64,000 nt of DNA, taken from the NCBI GenBank assembly GCA_902826485.1, contig CADEEZ010000003.1, positions 153,747 to 217,746 on the forward strand, given 5' to 3'. A model generated the notes under the pieces. It saw nothing but the letters and a program-made list of their open reading frames with translations. It searched no databases and was not told where the DNA came from. The position numbers were made by a program, and so were the translations under genes. Each line of letters begins with the position of its first letter. The stretch's first letter is position 1. Shown here one piece after another: positions 8,797-17,996 of the stretch. The DNA comes from an uncultured Gammaproteobacteria bacterium. GTDB taxonomy: Bacteria; Pseudomonadota; Gammaproteobacteria; Berkiellales; Berkiellaceae.

Positions 8797-9903
8797 TTAC
8801 ACGCCCTCACGTTGAAGATGTTTATTCGCCTGAATCTCATCAAGTTGATCTTGATAGATACTGGGTAACACATGATATAAATGATCAAACATAGATTTTG
8901 GTGATTTGGGCGGAATTTTTAAATAATTCTCCGCGGCACTATTCACTTCTTCTTGACAGTTTTTATATAAACTTTTTTCTTTTTCTTCGTTCCACAAGCC
9001 CATATCGTGAAGATAATTTCTAAGCCTTAAAATAGGATCTTTATTTTTTTGCGCATCCACTTCTTCTTTGGGTTGATAGCGTGAAGCATCATCTGCTGTG
9101 GTGTGATCGCACATTCTATAAGTAATGGCTTCTATGACGGTTGGCCCTTTTAAATTTCTGGCATCTTCAATGGCTTGACTGACGATTTCTCTCACCGCAA
9201 TCACATCATTGCCATCGATTTGAATCCCTCGAATTCCCCCAGCAATGGCTTTTTGCGCGTACGTTTGACAATGCGTTTGCTCTTTGCTGGGCACAGAAAT
9301 GGCCCATTGATTATTATTTATCACAAATACCATGGGCAAATGCCAAATACCTGCGACATTCATGGCTTCATAAAAATCCCCGCGAGAAGTTCCGCCCTCA
9401 CCAATCGTCGTGACACATACTCTGGGTTGTTTGCGTAATTTAAAAGCCGTCGCGACACCCGTTGCGTACAATGTCTGTGAAGCAATAGGCACACAAATGG
9501 GAAAATCTTGTCTGGCGGTGGGGTGCTGAAAATTGCTGCCCTGTTCATCTCCGCCCCAATAAGAAAAAATTTCTTCCATGGTCACACCACGCCAAAATTG
9601 TGCACCATATTCTCGATAATAAGGGCACAAAACATCTTCAGGACGCATGGCTGCACCAATGCCCACTGAAATCGCTTCTTGGCCTGTGGTCGCAGGAAAA
9701 GTACTGAGCAAACCGGTGCGTTGTAAAGCAATGGCTTTTTTATCAAAATGCCTTACTCTGACCATCATGGTGTATAAATCAAGAAGATGTTGTGGATCTG
9801 TCTGAACAAAAGCGGGCAATGCCTGTTCAGGTTTACCTAATTCATTCAAAAAACGGGTATATAAAATATCGAAAGTCGCTTGACTTTGCCAAGTAATTTT
9901 CAT
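8797..9903 (-). CDS. bkdA1: branched-chain alpha-ketoacid dehydrogenase E1 alpha
   Basis: About 368 residues. The thiamine-diphosphate motif runs GEGGTSRGDFYEAMN to VINNNQWAIS. The TGQEAISVG motif and the phosphorylation-loop-like region TYRMCDHTTADDASRY are also visible. The start at 9903 is preferred over the ATG at 9924 because a strong GGGAGGTGG ribosome site lies 5 bases before it. It is the first gene of the bkd operon and divergent from an acyl-CoA dehydrogenase gene 126 bases away. It decarboxylates the ketoacids made from valine, leucine and isoleucine. Confidence 0.9.
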   Translation of the reverse strand: MKITWQSQATFDILYTRFLNELGKPEQALPAFVQTDPQHLLDLYTMMVRVRHFDKKAIALQRTGLLSTFPATTGQEAISVGIGAAMRPEDVLCPYYREYGAQFWRGVTMEEIFSYWGGDEQGSNFQHPTARQDFPICVPIASQTLYATGVATAFKLRKQPRVCVTTIGEGGTSRGDFYEAMNVAGIWHLPMVFVINNNQWAISVPSKEQTHCQTYAQKAIAGGIRGIQIDGNDVIAVREIVSQAIEDARNLKGPTVIEAITYRMCDHTTADDASRYQPKEEVDAQKNKDPILRLRNYLHDMGLWNEEKEKSLYKNCQEEVNSAAENYLKIPPKSPKSMFDHLYHVLPSIYQDQLDEIQANKHLQREGV

Positions 9904-10029
9904 CTTTCCACCTCCCTGTAACATACTGATTTAATTTGTGTGATTAACTTGTTAAAAGTGATTTATTCTGCAGTTTATCAGGGTCAACCGTGATACGCTA
10001 ATCTCTGAAAAATAGCTTATTTAACTTTA

Positions 10030-11193
10030 ATGATGATAAATATGAACCCATTATTTTCAGAAGAAGAAAATTTAGTCAAAGACTTAGCACAAAAAATAGC
10101 GACTAAAGTGCTAAAACCCAACAGCAATACATGGTCAAAACAAAGTCATTTCCCTAAGGCTGCTCTAGATGCCTTTGCCGAATCTGGTCTAATGGGGATG
10201 CTGATTCCCGAGGCTTACCAAGGCTCAAATGCCACCTATACGGCCTATGCGTTAGCTCTAATTGAAATCGCTAAGGGCGATGCGGGGTGTTCAACTGTGT
10301 TGAGTGTCCATAATTCAGTGGCGAGTTTGCCCATACTGCAGTTTGGCGATGATCAGCAAAAAAACCTTTTTTTGGCTGATTTAGCCACAGGGAAAAAATT
10401 AGGTTGCTTTTGCCTAACCGAACCTCAAGCCGGCTCCGATGCCAGTAATATTCAAACCACCGCAGTCAAAATTCAGGGTCAATATAGGCTAAATGGGGTA
10501 AAACAATTCATTACAGTTGGTCACCAAGCACAATTAGCAATCGTGATTGCGCATTCTCAACCCTTTCCGCATTTACCCCCAAGCAAGAACCTCACCGCAT
10601 TTATCGTTCCAACGGACACAAAAGGCTTTAATGTGGGGCGAATTGAACACAAAATGGGCCAGGCTACCGCACCTATTGCACAAATAATCCTTGAAAATTG
10701 TGATATTCCGGAATCATATCGATTGGGTGCAGAAGGCGAAGGCTATAAAATTGCCTTAAGCCAACTCGAATCGGGGCGTATTGGTATTGCAGCCCAAGCG
10801 GTTGGCATGGCAGAGGCGGCACTAGAAGAAAGTATTTTATATACTACTCAGCGACAAACCTTTGGAAAATATTTATACGAGCATCAAGCCATTAGTTTTA
10901 AATTAGCGGATATGGCCACAAAATTAGCTGCCGCTAAACAACTTGTGTTATACGCAGCCAAACTAAAAGATTTAAAATTGCCCGCCTTAAAAGCCGCAGC
11001 ACAAGCCAAATTATTTGCCACTGAACAAGCAGAAAAAATTGTCTCAGATGCTTTACAATTATTTGGGGGATATGGCTACTTGCAAGATTTTGCTATAGAA
11101 CAAATTTATCGGGATGTGCGAGCAACCACTTTATATGAAGGCACGAGTGAAATTCAAAAAATGATTATTGCTCGAGAATTACTTAAACATTAA
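10030..11193 (+). CDS. acyl-CoA dehydrogenase (short/branched-chain type)
   Basis: A 387-residue flavoenzyme of the acyl-CoA dehydrogenase family. The FAD/substrate signatures CLTEPQAGSDAS and QLFGGYGYLQDF are present. The catalytic base is in the usual C-terminal place: E370 in YEGTSEIQKM. This differs from the isovaleryl-CoA enzyme encoded at 13.2 kb. Position next to bkd genes suggests isobutyryl-CoA or 2-methylbutyryl-CoA as substrate, but butyryl-CoA is possible. Electrons would pass to the ETF encoded at 26.6-28.3 kb. The start is uncertain among closely spaced ATGs at 10030, 10033 and 10042. Confidence 0.88.
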   Translation: MMINMNPLFSEEENLVKDLAQKIATKVLKPNSNTWSKQSHFPKAALDAFAESGLMGMLIPEAYQGSNATYTAYALALIEIAKGDAGCSTVLSVHNSVASLPILQFGDDQQKNLFLADLATGKKLGCFCLTEPQAGSDASNIQTTAVKIQGQYRLNGVKQFITVGHQAQLAIVIAHSQPFPHLPPSKNLTAFIVPTDTKGFNVGRIEHKMGQATAPIAQIILENCDIPESYRLGAEGEGYKIALSQLESGRIGIAAQAVGMAEAALEESILYTTQRQTFGKYLYEHQAISFKLADMATKLAAAKQLVLYAAKLKDLKLPALKAAAQAKLFATEQAEKIVSDALQLFGGYGYLQDFAIEQIYRDVRATTLYEGTSEIQKMIIARELLKH

Positions 11194-11214
11194 CCTATTT
11201 TTATCTCGTTTATT

Positions 11215-12195
11215 TTAAATCCATCCCTTCTTTCTAAAAATAACCCAAGGTAACAGCGCTGATAATCCTATCCCGAGTATCACTAAAGGATAACCAAATA
11301 TATAATCTAATTCGGGCATATGCTTAAAATTCATGCCATAAATACTGGCAATTAACGTGGGCGGCATAAAGATCATAGCAAGCACCGTAAAAATTTTCAC
11401 AATGCCCATCTGCTCGATGTTAATTAAGCCTAATGTAGAATCTAACTGAAATTCTACTTTTTGATTTAAATAATCGGCATGTTTGAGTAAGGCAAAAAGA
11501 TCTCTCTCGATTGATTTAAAATCTATTAGGTTTGGTATAAGGCTTTGTTCTAAGTAATTGATTAACATTTCTAAACTACTCAAACTTTGATAACTCATTG
11601 AAATAAGACTTTCTAGCAAATTAATTTCAATTAAAGTTTGATTCAAACGGCTTTCCCGTTTTTTTAATCCGCCCTTGCCCAATCCGCCTGATAAAGTATG
11701 TGCTAAATAATTTGTTCGGTCGCCTACGCCTTCGAGTATATCGGCATTTTTTCCAATAAAAGACTGTAATAGCATTTTTAAGAGATCATAATGAGATTTA
11801 AAAGGGATGGACTTTACTTTGAATTGATCTAAAAAGTTTTTAACGGGATTTGGATCGCTATATCTGACTGTCACTATTTTGTTTGACGTAACAATAATAT
11901 TGATCGCATGATTTTCAGGACGAGGAAATGAAACCGTCACTAAATTTGCGGTTAAAAAAATGGCCTCATTTTCAATATAATACTGATTAGAAAATTCGAT
12001 TTGATGTAATTCATGATGCTCGGGTAATTCAATATTTTCTTGTATTTTAATAAAATCTCTTTCTGAAACGGTAGGATTATGTATTTCAATCCACAACACT
12101 TGGTGATAATCACTGATACGCTGCTCAGTATTTTTTTCTTCAAAAAGCGTGGTGAAGAGTTTTCCTTCTTTCGAACGTTCAATAAATGTCATCAT
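11215..12195 (-). CDS. corA: CorA-family Mg2+/Co2+ transporter
   Basis: A 326-residue protein with a large soluble N-terminal domain, a long helical stretch, and two C-terminal membrane helices. The selectivity motif YGMNF is at residues 286-290, and the second helix ends RKKGWI. These are the defining features of the CorA family of pentameric divalent cation channels in the inner membrane. The first ATG is followed at once by a second (MMTF), so the start may be one codon later. The two neighbouring genes are unrelated in function. Confidence 0.92.
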   Translation of the reverse strand: MMTFIERSKEGKLFTTLFEEKNTEQRISDYHQVLWIEIHNPTVSERDFIKIQENIELPEHHELHQIEFSNQYYIENEAIFLTANLVTVSFPRPENHAINIIVTSNKIVTVRYSDPNPVKNFLDQFKVKSIPFKSHYDLLKMLLQSFIGKNADILEGVGDRTNYLAHTLSGGLGKGGLKKRESRLNQTLIEINLLESLISMSYQSLSSLEMLINYLEQSLIPNLIDFKSIERDLFALLKHADYLNQKVEFQLDSTLGLINIEQMGIVKIFTVLAMIFMPPTLIASIYGMNFKHMPELDYIFGYPLVILGIGLSALLPWVIFRKKGWI

Positions 12196-12307
12196 GACAA
12201 CATAATTCCCTTTTTAAAGTCAGAAAAAAAACAAACATCTAACAAGCATGGCAGATTCAACTACCAGTTAAACTCAAGTTATCAACTACATCAAGTATGG
12301 GAAAGAT

Positions 12308-13087
12308 TTAGGCAGACATTCTGATAGCACCATCTAATCTTATTATGCACCCATTTAAATAACTATTTTGAATGATTTCAAGCGCCAAGCTAGCATATTC
12401 ATTTGGTTTAGCAAATCGACTGGGAAAAGGAATTTGTGCTGCTAAACTCGCTTGTACACCCTCAGGCATTCCTGCCATCATAGGTGTGCTGACCATGCCG
12501 GGTGCAATGGTCACTACGCGTATGCCAAATTGTGCCAATTCTCGCGCGGCTGGCAAGGTCATCCCGACTACCCCCGATTTTGAAGCACTATAAGCTGCTT
12601 GGCCAATTTGACCTTCAAATGCAGCAACAGAGGCAGTTTGAATAAACACACCTCGTTCACCGTCTTGATTTGGTTTTGCTTGCATCATGCTATTGGCACA
12701 TAAACGCATCAGATTAAATGTACCAATTAGGTTTACTTGAATTACTTTGTTAAATAACGCTAATTCATGTACCCCATTTTTGCCTACAATACGTTTAGCA
12801 GGGGCAATGCCAGCACACGCAATGCCAATTTGAATTGCTTGCCCGAAGTCTTGCGTGATTTTATTTATGGTATCTGATAGGGGGGCATCTAAAGTAATAT
12901 CACAAGCATAGGTTTTAATATTGTTGAGTTGATTTTTATCCCCTTCTTTTTTTACACTTTCTAGCTCGTCTGTATTAATATCAATAATAGCCACCTGAAT
13001 CCCTTTATTGGCCAGCCTCAATGCACAGGTTTTGCCTATGCCTGAAGCACCACCAGAAATTACTGCTAATTGGTTATTTAATTCCAT
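12308..13087 (-). CDS. HSD10-like short-chain 3-hydroxyacyl-CoA dehydrogenase
   Basis: A 259-residue short-chain dehydrogenase. The nucleotide motif is SGGASGIGKT at residues 11-20. The catalytic set is S153 with Y166-SAS-K170. The C-terminal part closely follows mitochondrial type-2 3-hydroxyacyl-CoA dehydrogenase (HSD17B10): FGIRVVTIAPGMVSTPMM, IPFPSRFAKPNEYA and IIRLDGAIRMSA. That family oxidises 2-methyl-3-hydroxybutyryl-CoA in isoleucine breakdown, and other 3-hydroxyacyl-CoAs. The surrounding catabolic genes support this role. It is divergent from ivd, with a 117-base gap that may hold both promoters. Confidence 0.88.
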   Translation of the reverse strand: MELNNQLAVISGGASGIGKTCALRLANKGIQVAIIDINTDELESVKKEGDKNQLNNIKTYACDITLDAPLSDTINKITQDFGQAIQIGIACAGIAPAKRIVGKNGVHELALFNKVIQVNLIGTFNLMRLCANSMMQAKPNQDGERGVFIQTASVAAFEGQIGQAAYSASKSGVVGMTLPAARELAQFGIRVVTIAPGMVSTPMMAGMPEGVQASLAAQIPFPSRFAKPNEYASLALEIIQNSYLNGCIIRLDGAIRMSA

Positions 13088-13204
13088 AAATTATCACTAT
13101 CCTATTGTTTAATCATTGATTATATGATGCTTGAGCTTTTTCGCAAACGGGAGTAGAGTTACCGTACTCGGCATAATCGGAAGTTAGTAAACAAGGAACA
13201 GGAT

Positions 13205-14386
13205 ATGGCCAGAGCTGCTGATCACTCAACACTAGATTTTAATCTTTCTGACACAACCTTAATGGTTCGTGAAACAGTGAGAAACTTTGCTCAAAAAGAA
13301 ATCGCCCCACTCGCACATCAAATTGATGAATCTAACCAATTTCCCAGGCACCTATGGCCTAAAATGGGTGCACTCGGCTTGCTAGGAATGACGGTAGATG
13401 AACAGTTTGGTGGGGCAAATTTGGGCTATTTTGCTCATGTGATTGCGATGGAAGAAATATCGCGTGCTTCTGCTTCAGTCGGATTAAGTTTCGGTGCCCA
13501 CTCTAACTTATGCGTGAACCAAATTTTTCTCAATGGCAGCATCGAATTAAAAGAAAAATACCTGCCTAAACTTATTTCTGGAGAACACATAGGCGCACTT
13601 GCCATGAGTGAAACAGGTGCAGGTTCAGATGTGATGTCTTTATGTTTAGAAGCCAAAAAGCAAGATGACGGGTATGTGCTTAATGGCACAAAAATGTGGA
13701 TCACCAATGGGCCAGAAGCGGATGTGCTAGTCGTTTATGCCCGTACAGATAAAAACCTTCAACCCCATTCTAAAGGCATTACCGCCTTTATTATTGAAAA
13801 AAAATTTGATGGATTCAAAACGGCGCAAAAATTAGATAAATTAGGCATGCGCGGTTCAGATACCTGCGAATTGGTATTTGAAAATTGCTGGGTGCCTCAA
13901 AAAAACATACTGGGCGAATTAAATCACGGTAGCAAAGTGCTCATGAGCGGTTTAAATTATGAACGCGTCATTTTAGCTGCAGGACCCGTTGGTATTATGC
14001 AAGCTTGCATGGATGTTGTTTTACCCTATGTACATGAAAGAAAGCAATTTGGTCAGGCCATAGGGCATTTTCAACTTATGCAAGCAAAAATTGCCGATAT
14101 GTATACACATTTAAATGCGGCGCGATCCTTACTTTATGCAACTGCTCGCGCTTGTGACAGCAAAAAAATAACAAATAAAGATGCCGCATGTGTCATCTTA
14201 TTTTGCTCTGAACAAGCCACACAAACTGCACTACAAGCCATTCAATGTTTAGGGGGGAATGGGTACATCAATGAATACCCTGCCGGTAGGTTATTGCGTG
14301 ATGCAAAATTATATGAAATTGGTGCAGGCACCTCTGAAATTAGACGTTTAATTATTGGTCGTGCTTTATTTGAAGAAACCGCTTAG
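13205..14386 (+). CDS. liuA: isovaleryl-CoA dehydrogenase
   Basis: A 393-residue acyl-CoA dehydrogenase with isovaleryl-CoA dehydrogenase hallmarks. The catalytic glutamate is the internal one, E253 in [15 protein letters not shown]. The C-terminal position carries glycine/alanine ([10 protein letters not shown]) where other family members have glutamate. It converts isovaleryl-CoA to 3-methylcrotonyl-CoA and passes electrons to ETF. It is the first gene of a tightly packed same-strand run ending with the CoA transferase genes at 22356. An AAGGAACAGGAT ribosome site precedes the ATG. Confidence 0.95.
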   Translation: MARAADHSTLDFNLSDTTLMVRETVRNFAQKEIAPLAHQIDESNQFPRHLWPKMGALGLLGMTVDEQFGGANLGYFAHVIAMEEISRASASVGLSFGAHSNLCVNQIFLNGSIELKEKYLPKLISGEHIGALAMSETGAGSDVMSLCLEAKKQDDGYVLNGTKMWITNGPEADVLVVYARTDKNLQPHSKGITAFIIEKKFDGFKTAQKLDKLGMRGSDTCELVFENCWVPQKNILGELNHGSKVLMSGLNYERVILAAGPVGIMQACMDVVLPYVHERKQFGQAIGHFQLMQAKIADMYTHLNAARSLLYATARACDSKKITNKDAACVILFCSEQATQTALQAIQCLGGNGYINEYPAGRLLRDAKLYEIGAGTSEIRRLIIGRALFEETA

Positions 14387-14396
14387 GAGTTGAATA

Positions 14397-15584
14397 ATGC
14401 CATCCGCGAATAATCAAATATCAAACGAAGACCCCATTGTGATTGTGGCCAGTCAACGAACGGCGATAGGGCAATTTCAAGGTCAATTCAGTCAATATAG
14501 CGCGCCCCAGCTGGCTGCTGAAGTCATTAAAGACATCGTTGCTAAAACGGGGTTATCAACTGACGCGATTGATGAAGTGATACTGGGATGTGTCTTAAGT
14601 GCTGGTATCGGCCAGGCACCTGCAAGACAAGCGGCATTATTTGCTGGACTATCAAATGTAACGGGCTGTACAACCCTTAATAAAATGTGTGGTTCAGGAC
14701 TCAAGGCGATTATGTTAGCGCATGATGTACTGTTAGCCGACACAAATAACATCATGATAGCCGGTGGTATGGAATCGATGACGAATGCGCCCTACTTGCT
14801 TAATAAAGCACGCGCTGGGTTAAGAATGGGGCATAGTACTTTGTTTGATCATATGTTTTTAGATGGTCTAGAAGATGCGTATGAAAAAAATACCTTAATG
14901 GGTGTATTTGCTGAACGCTGCGCCAAAAATTATCAATTTTCACGCGAAGCCCAAGATGGTTTTGCATTAGAATCATTATCTCGCGCACAAAAGGCCAGCA
15001 AAAATAATTTATTTCAATCTGAAATTACCCCGGTCAATACCATTAAAACAAATGAACTTCCCCTGAATGCCAAACCAGATAAAATTCCTTTACTGAAACC
15101 TGCCTTCGATAAAAATGGGACCGTCACAGCTGCAAATTCTAGCGGCATTTCAGATGGGGCCAGTGTACAATTAATGATGCGATGGTCGAAGGCAAAATCA
15201 TTGGGACTCAAACCCCTTGCTAAAATCTTAGGTCACAGTACGTATTCTACTCTGCCTGCCGATTTTACCATAGCGCCCATTGAAGCAATTAAATTACTAT
15301 TAAAAACTTTAAATTTAGAAAAGCACAATATTGATTTATTTGAAATTAACGAAGCCTTTTCCGTTGTGCCACTTGCTGCGATGCAATCATTAAAATTAGA
15401 TCATAAAAAAGTGAATGTTCATGGGGGAGCTTGTGCCTTGGGGCATCCCATTGGCGCATCGGGATCTCGAATTCTCACCACTCTACTCTATGCCTTAAAA
15501 CAGCATAAACTCAAAACAGGTATCGCCAGTTTATGTATCGGTGGCGGTGAAGCGGTTGCGATGGCAATTGAAATAATGAATTAA
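14397..15584 (+). CDS. acetyl-CoA C-acetyltransferase (thiolase)
   Basis: A 395-residue thiolase. The nucleophilic cysteine is C98 in NKMCGSGLKA. The histidine motif GGACALGHPIGASGSR and the second active-site cysteine in LCIGGGEA are present. It can split acetoacetyl-CoA into two acetyl-CoA, or act on 2-methylacetoacetyl-CoA from isoleucine. In this operon it completes the route from HMG-CoA lyase via acetoacetate and SCOT to acetyl-CoA. It starts 10 bases after ivd. Confidence 0.93.
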   Translation: MPSANNQISNEDPIVIVASQRTAIGQFQGQFSQYSAPQLAAEVIKDIVAKTGLSTDAIDEVILGCVLSAGIGQAPARQAALFAGLSNVTGCTTLNKMCGSGLKAIMLAHDVLLADTNNIMIAGGMESMTNAPYLLNKARAGLRMGHSTLFDHMFLDGLEDAYEKNTLMGVFAERCAKNYQFSREAQDGFALESLSRAQKASKNNLFQSEITPVNTIKTNELPLNAKPDKIPLLKPAFDKNGTVTAANSSGISDGASVQLMMRWSKAKSLGLKPLAKILGHSTYSTLPADFTIAPIEAIKLLLKTLNLEKHNIDLFEINEAFSVVPLAAMQSLKLDHKKVNVHGGACALGHPIGASGSRILTTLLYALKQHKLKTGIASLCIGGGEAVAMAIEIMN

Positions 15585-15593
15585 ATACTGAAT

Positions 15594-17195
15594 ATGACAA
15601 TCATACACTCAACTTTACAGCTAGCCTCTGCCGAATCCAAAAGAAATTTGCACCTCGCTATGGAAAAAGTGCACGAATTACAAACTATAATTCGTGAAAT
15701 AGAATCAGGAGGAGATCTCAAGGCTCAAAAAAATCATGTTCAAAAAAATAAATTATTACCCCGAGAGCGCATTCAATATTTATTAGACGTGGATTCTCCT
15801 TTTTTAGAACTTTCTCCCTTGGCAGGATTTGATCTTTATGCCGAAGAAATTCCTGCTGGCAGCATTATTTGTGGTATTGGCAAAGTGCACAATCGATATT
15901 GTATGATAATTGCAAACGATGCCACCGTAAAAGGTGGAACTTATTATCCCATTACGGTTAAAAAGCACCTTCGCGCTCAAACCATTGCCGAACAAAATAA
16001 ATTACCTTGCATTTATCTTGTAGATTCAGGAGGGGCAAATTTACCCCATCAAGATGACGTGTTCCCTGATAAAGAACATTTTGGTAGAATATTTTTTAAT
16101 CAAGCCAATATGTCTGCTAAAAAAATCTTTCAATTGGCCGTGGTGATGGGTTCTTGCACCGCAGGTGGCGCTTATGTCCCCGCTATGGCCGATGAATGTA
16201 TTATGGTAAAAGAGCAGGCAACGATTTTCCTTGCCGGTCCTCCTTTAGTTAAAGCGGCTACTGGTGAAGAGGTTTCCGCAGAACTATTAGGCGGTGCTTT
16301 AACCCATTGTCAAACTTCTGGTGTTGCCGATTATTTTGCAGAAAATGATCTGCATGCTCTTTACCTTGCTAGAAATTCTATTGCAGCGCTATCCTCACAT
16401 TTAATCGAACCCATTTTAAATATCGTGCCGCCACTATATGAATCCAAAGAAATTTATCATTTAATCCCCAACGATTTAAAACAACCAATGAATGCCTATG
16501 AGATTATTGCCCGCATCGCCGATGGGTCTCAATTTCATGAGTTTAAAGCTTTATATGGTAAAACGCTGGTGTGTGGATTTACGCATATTCATGGGCATCC
16601 TGTTGGCATTATTGCGAATAATGGCATTTTATTTTCTGACTCGGCTAAAAAAGGGACGCATTTCATCGAGCTATGCTGTAGTCGCAATGTGCCCATTATT
16701 TTTTTACAAAATATTATGGGCTTTATGGTGGGGAAAAAAGCAGAAGAAGAAGGCATAGCAAAAGACGGTGCCAAAATGGTCATGGCTGTCGCTTGTGCAA
16801 AAGTCCCCAAGCTCACGGTGATTGTGGGTGGCAGTTTTGGCGCAGGCAACTACGGTATGTGTGGCAGAGCTTATGATCCTAGATTTTTGTGGATGTGGCC
16901 TAATGCTCGAATTTCTGTTATGGGTGGAGAGCAGGCTGCCAGTGTATTAGCGCAAGTCGTTAAAGCCAAAAAGCTAAAAAATAATGAACAATGGGATGAA
17001 TCTTCTCAATCTGACTTTACAAAAAACATCATCCAACAATATGAAAGACAGGGGCATCCCTACTACTCTTCTGCCCGATTATGGGATGATGGCGTGATTG
17101 ATCCCGCGCAAACACGTGATGTACTCGGTTTAGCACTGTCTATCGTCTCCACGTGCCCCATAGAGCCTACCCATTTTGGCACTTTTAGGATGTAA
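15594..17195 (+). CDS. liuB: 3-methylcrotonyl-CoA carboxylase, carboxyltransferase (beta) subunit
   Basis: A 533-residue biotin-dependent carboxyltransferase with two crotonase-like halves. Characteristic segments are the [20 protein letters not shown] loop, [45 protein letters not shown] and the C-terminal [11 protein letters not shown]. The length and these motifs match methylcrotonyl-CoA carboxylase beta rather than the acetyl-CoA enzyme. It moves the carboxyl group from biotin to 3-methylcrotonyl-CoA. It works with the alpha subunit encoded at 17997-20054 and is separated from the next gene by two bases. Confidence 0.94.
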   Translation: MTIIHSTLQLASAESKRNLHLAMEKVHELQTIIREIESGGDLKAQKNHVQKNKLLPRERIQYLLDVDSPFLELSPLAGFDLYAEEIPAGSIICGIGKVHNRYCMIIANDATVKGGTYYPITVKKHLRAQTIAEQNKLPCIYLVDSGGANLPHQDDVFPDKEHFGRIFFNQANMSAKKIFQLAVVMGSCTAGGAYVPAMADECIMVKEQATIFLAGPPLVKAATGEEVSAELLGGALTHCQTSGVADYFAENDLHALYLARNSIAALSSHLIEPILNIVPPLYESKEIYHLIPNDLKQPMNAYEIIARIADGSQFHEFKALYGKTLVCGFTHIHGHPVGIIANNGILFSDSAKKGTHFIELCCSRNVPIIFLQNIMGFMVGKKAEEEGIAKDGAKMVMAVACAKVPKLTVIVGGSFGAGNYGMCGRAYDPRFLWMWPNARISVMGGEQAASVLAQVVKAKKLKNNEQWDESSQSDFTKNIIQQYERQGHPYYSSARLWDDGVIDPAQTRDVLGLALSIVSTCPIEPTHFGTFRM

Positions 17196-17197
17196 AC

Positions 17198-17995
17198 ATG
17201 AATAATGAACTTGTACTTGCGACCATTACCAAAAATCAGATAGGGGTGCTCACACTCAATCGGCCTGATATTCACAATGCCTTTAATCAAAAAATGATTG
17301 CTGAAATTATTCAGAAGCTCACTTTTTTTGAACAACATCCTATTCGTTTTTTAGTCATTAATGCAAATGGAAAACACTTTAGTGCTGGTGCGGATTTAAA
17401 GTGGATGGCAGAAATGGCCTCTAAAAGCATTGATGAAAATCTTAATGATGCGATTGAATTAGCAAAAATGCTCCATCTACTTCACCATTTTGAAAAACCA
17501 ACCATTGCTTTGGTACAAGGTTCTGCATTAGGAGGTGGTGCTGGCATTGTCTGTGCTTGTGATATCGTTATTGCCAGTGAAGACGCACAATTTGGGTTCA
17601 CTGAAACTAAAATTGGATTAATTCCTGCCACCATCAGTCCTTATGTGATTAATTCGATTGGCGCAAAATGGGCAAAATATTATTTTTTAACGGCTAACAT
17701 ATTTGATGTGAGCGCTGCTTTAAAAATTGGTTTATGTCATGAAATCGTCAGACCAGAAGAATTAGCGGAATTTGACTTACTGCCTACGGTTCAGCAACTC
17801 ACTAAAAATGGCCCTATTGCACTTTGTCATGCAAAAGAATTAGTCCATTCGCTTGGAGAAAAAAATTTAAAAGATCCTAACTTGATCCCCATGACAGCAA
17901 ATATGATAGCGCAACTTAGAGCAAGCAAAGAAGGTCAAGAAGGGATTTCTGCTTTTATGGAAAAAAGACAACCTAATTGGATACTAAATAAGTAG
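17198..17995 (+). CDS. liuC: enoyl-CoA hydratase, probable 3-methylglutaconyl-CoA hydratase
   Basis: A 265-residue crotonase-fold protein. The oxyanion-hole segments are HFSAGADLKWM and GSALGGGAGIVCACDI. The general acid/base region FTETKIGLIPATISPYV carries the expected glutamate. General enoyl-CoA hydratases share these motifs, so the specific assignment comes from its place between the two methylcrotonyl-CoA carboxylase subunits. There it would hydrate 3-methylglutaconyl-CoA to HMG-CoA. One base separates its stop from the next ATG. Confidence 0.88.
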   Translation: MNNELVLATITKNQIGVLTLNRPDIHNAFNQKMIAEIIQKLTFFEQHPIRFLVINANGKHFSAGADLKWMAEMASKSIDENLNDAIELAKMLHLLHHFEKPTIALVQGSALGGGAGIVCACDIVIASEDAQFGFTETKIGLIPATISPYVINSIGAKWAKYYFLTANIFDVSAALKIGLCHEIVRPEELAEFDLLPTVQQLTKNGPIALCHAKELVHSLGEKNLKDPNLIPMTANMIAQLRASKEGQEGISAFMEKRQPNWILNK

Positions 17996-17996
17996 C

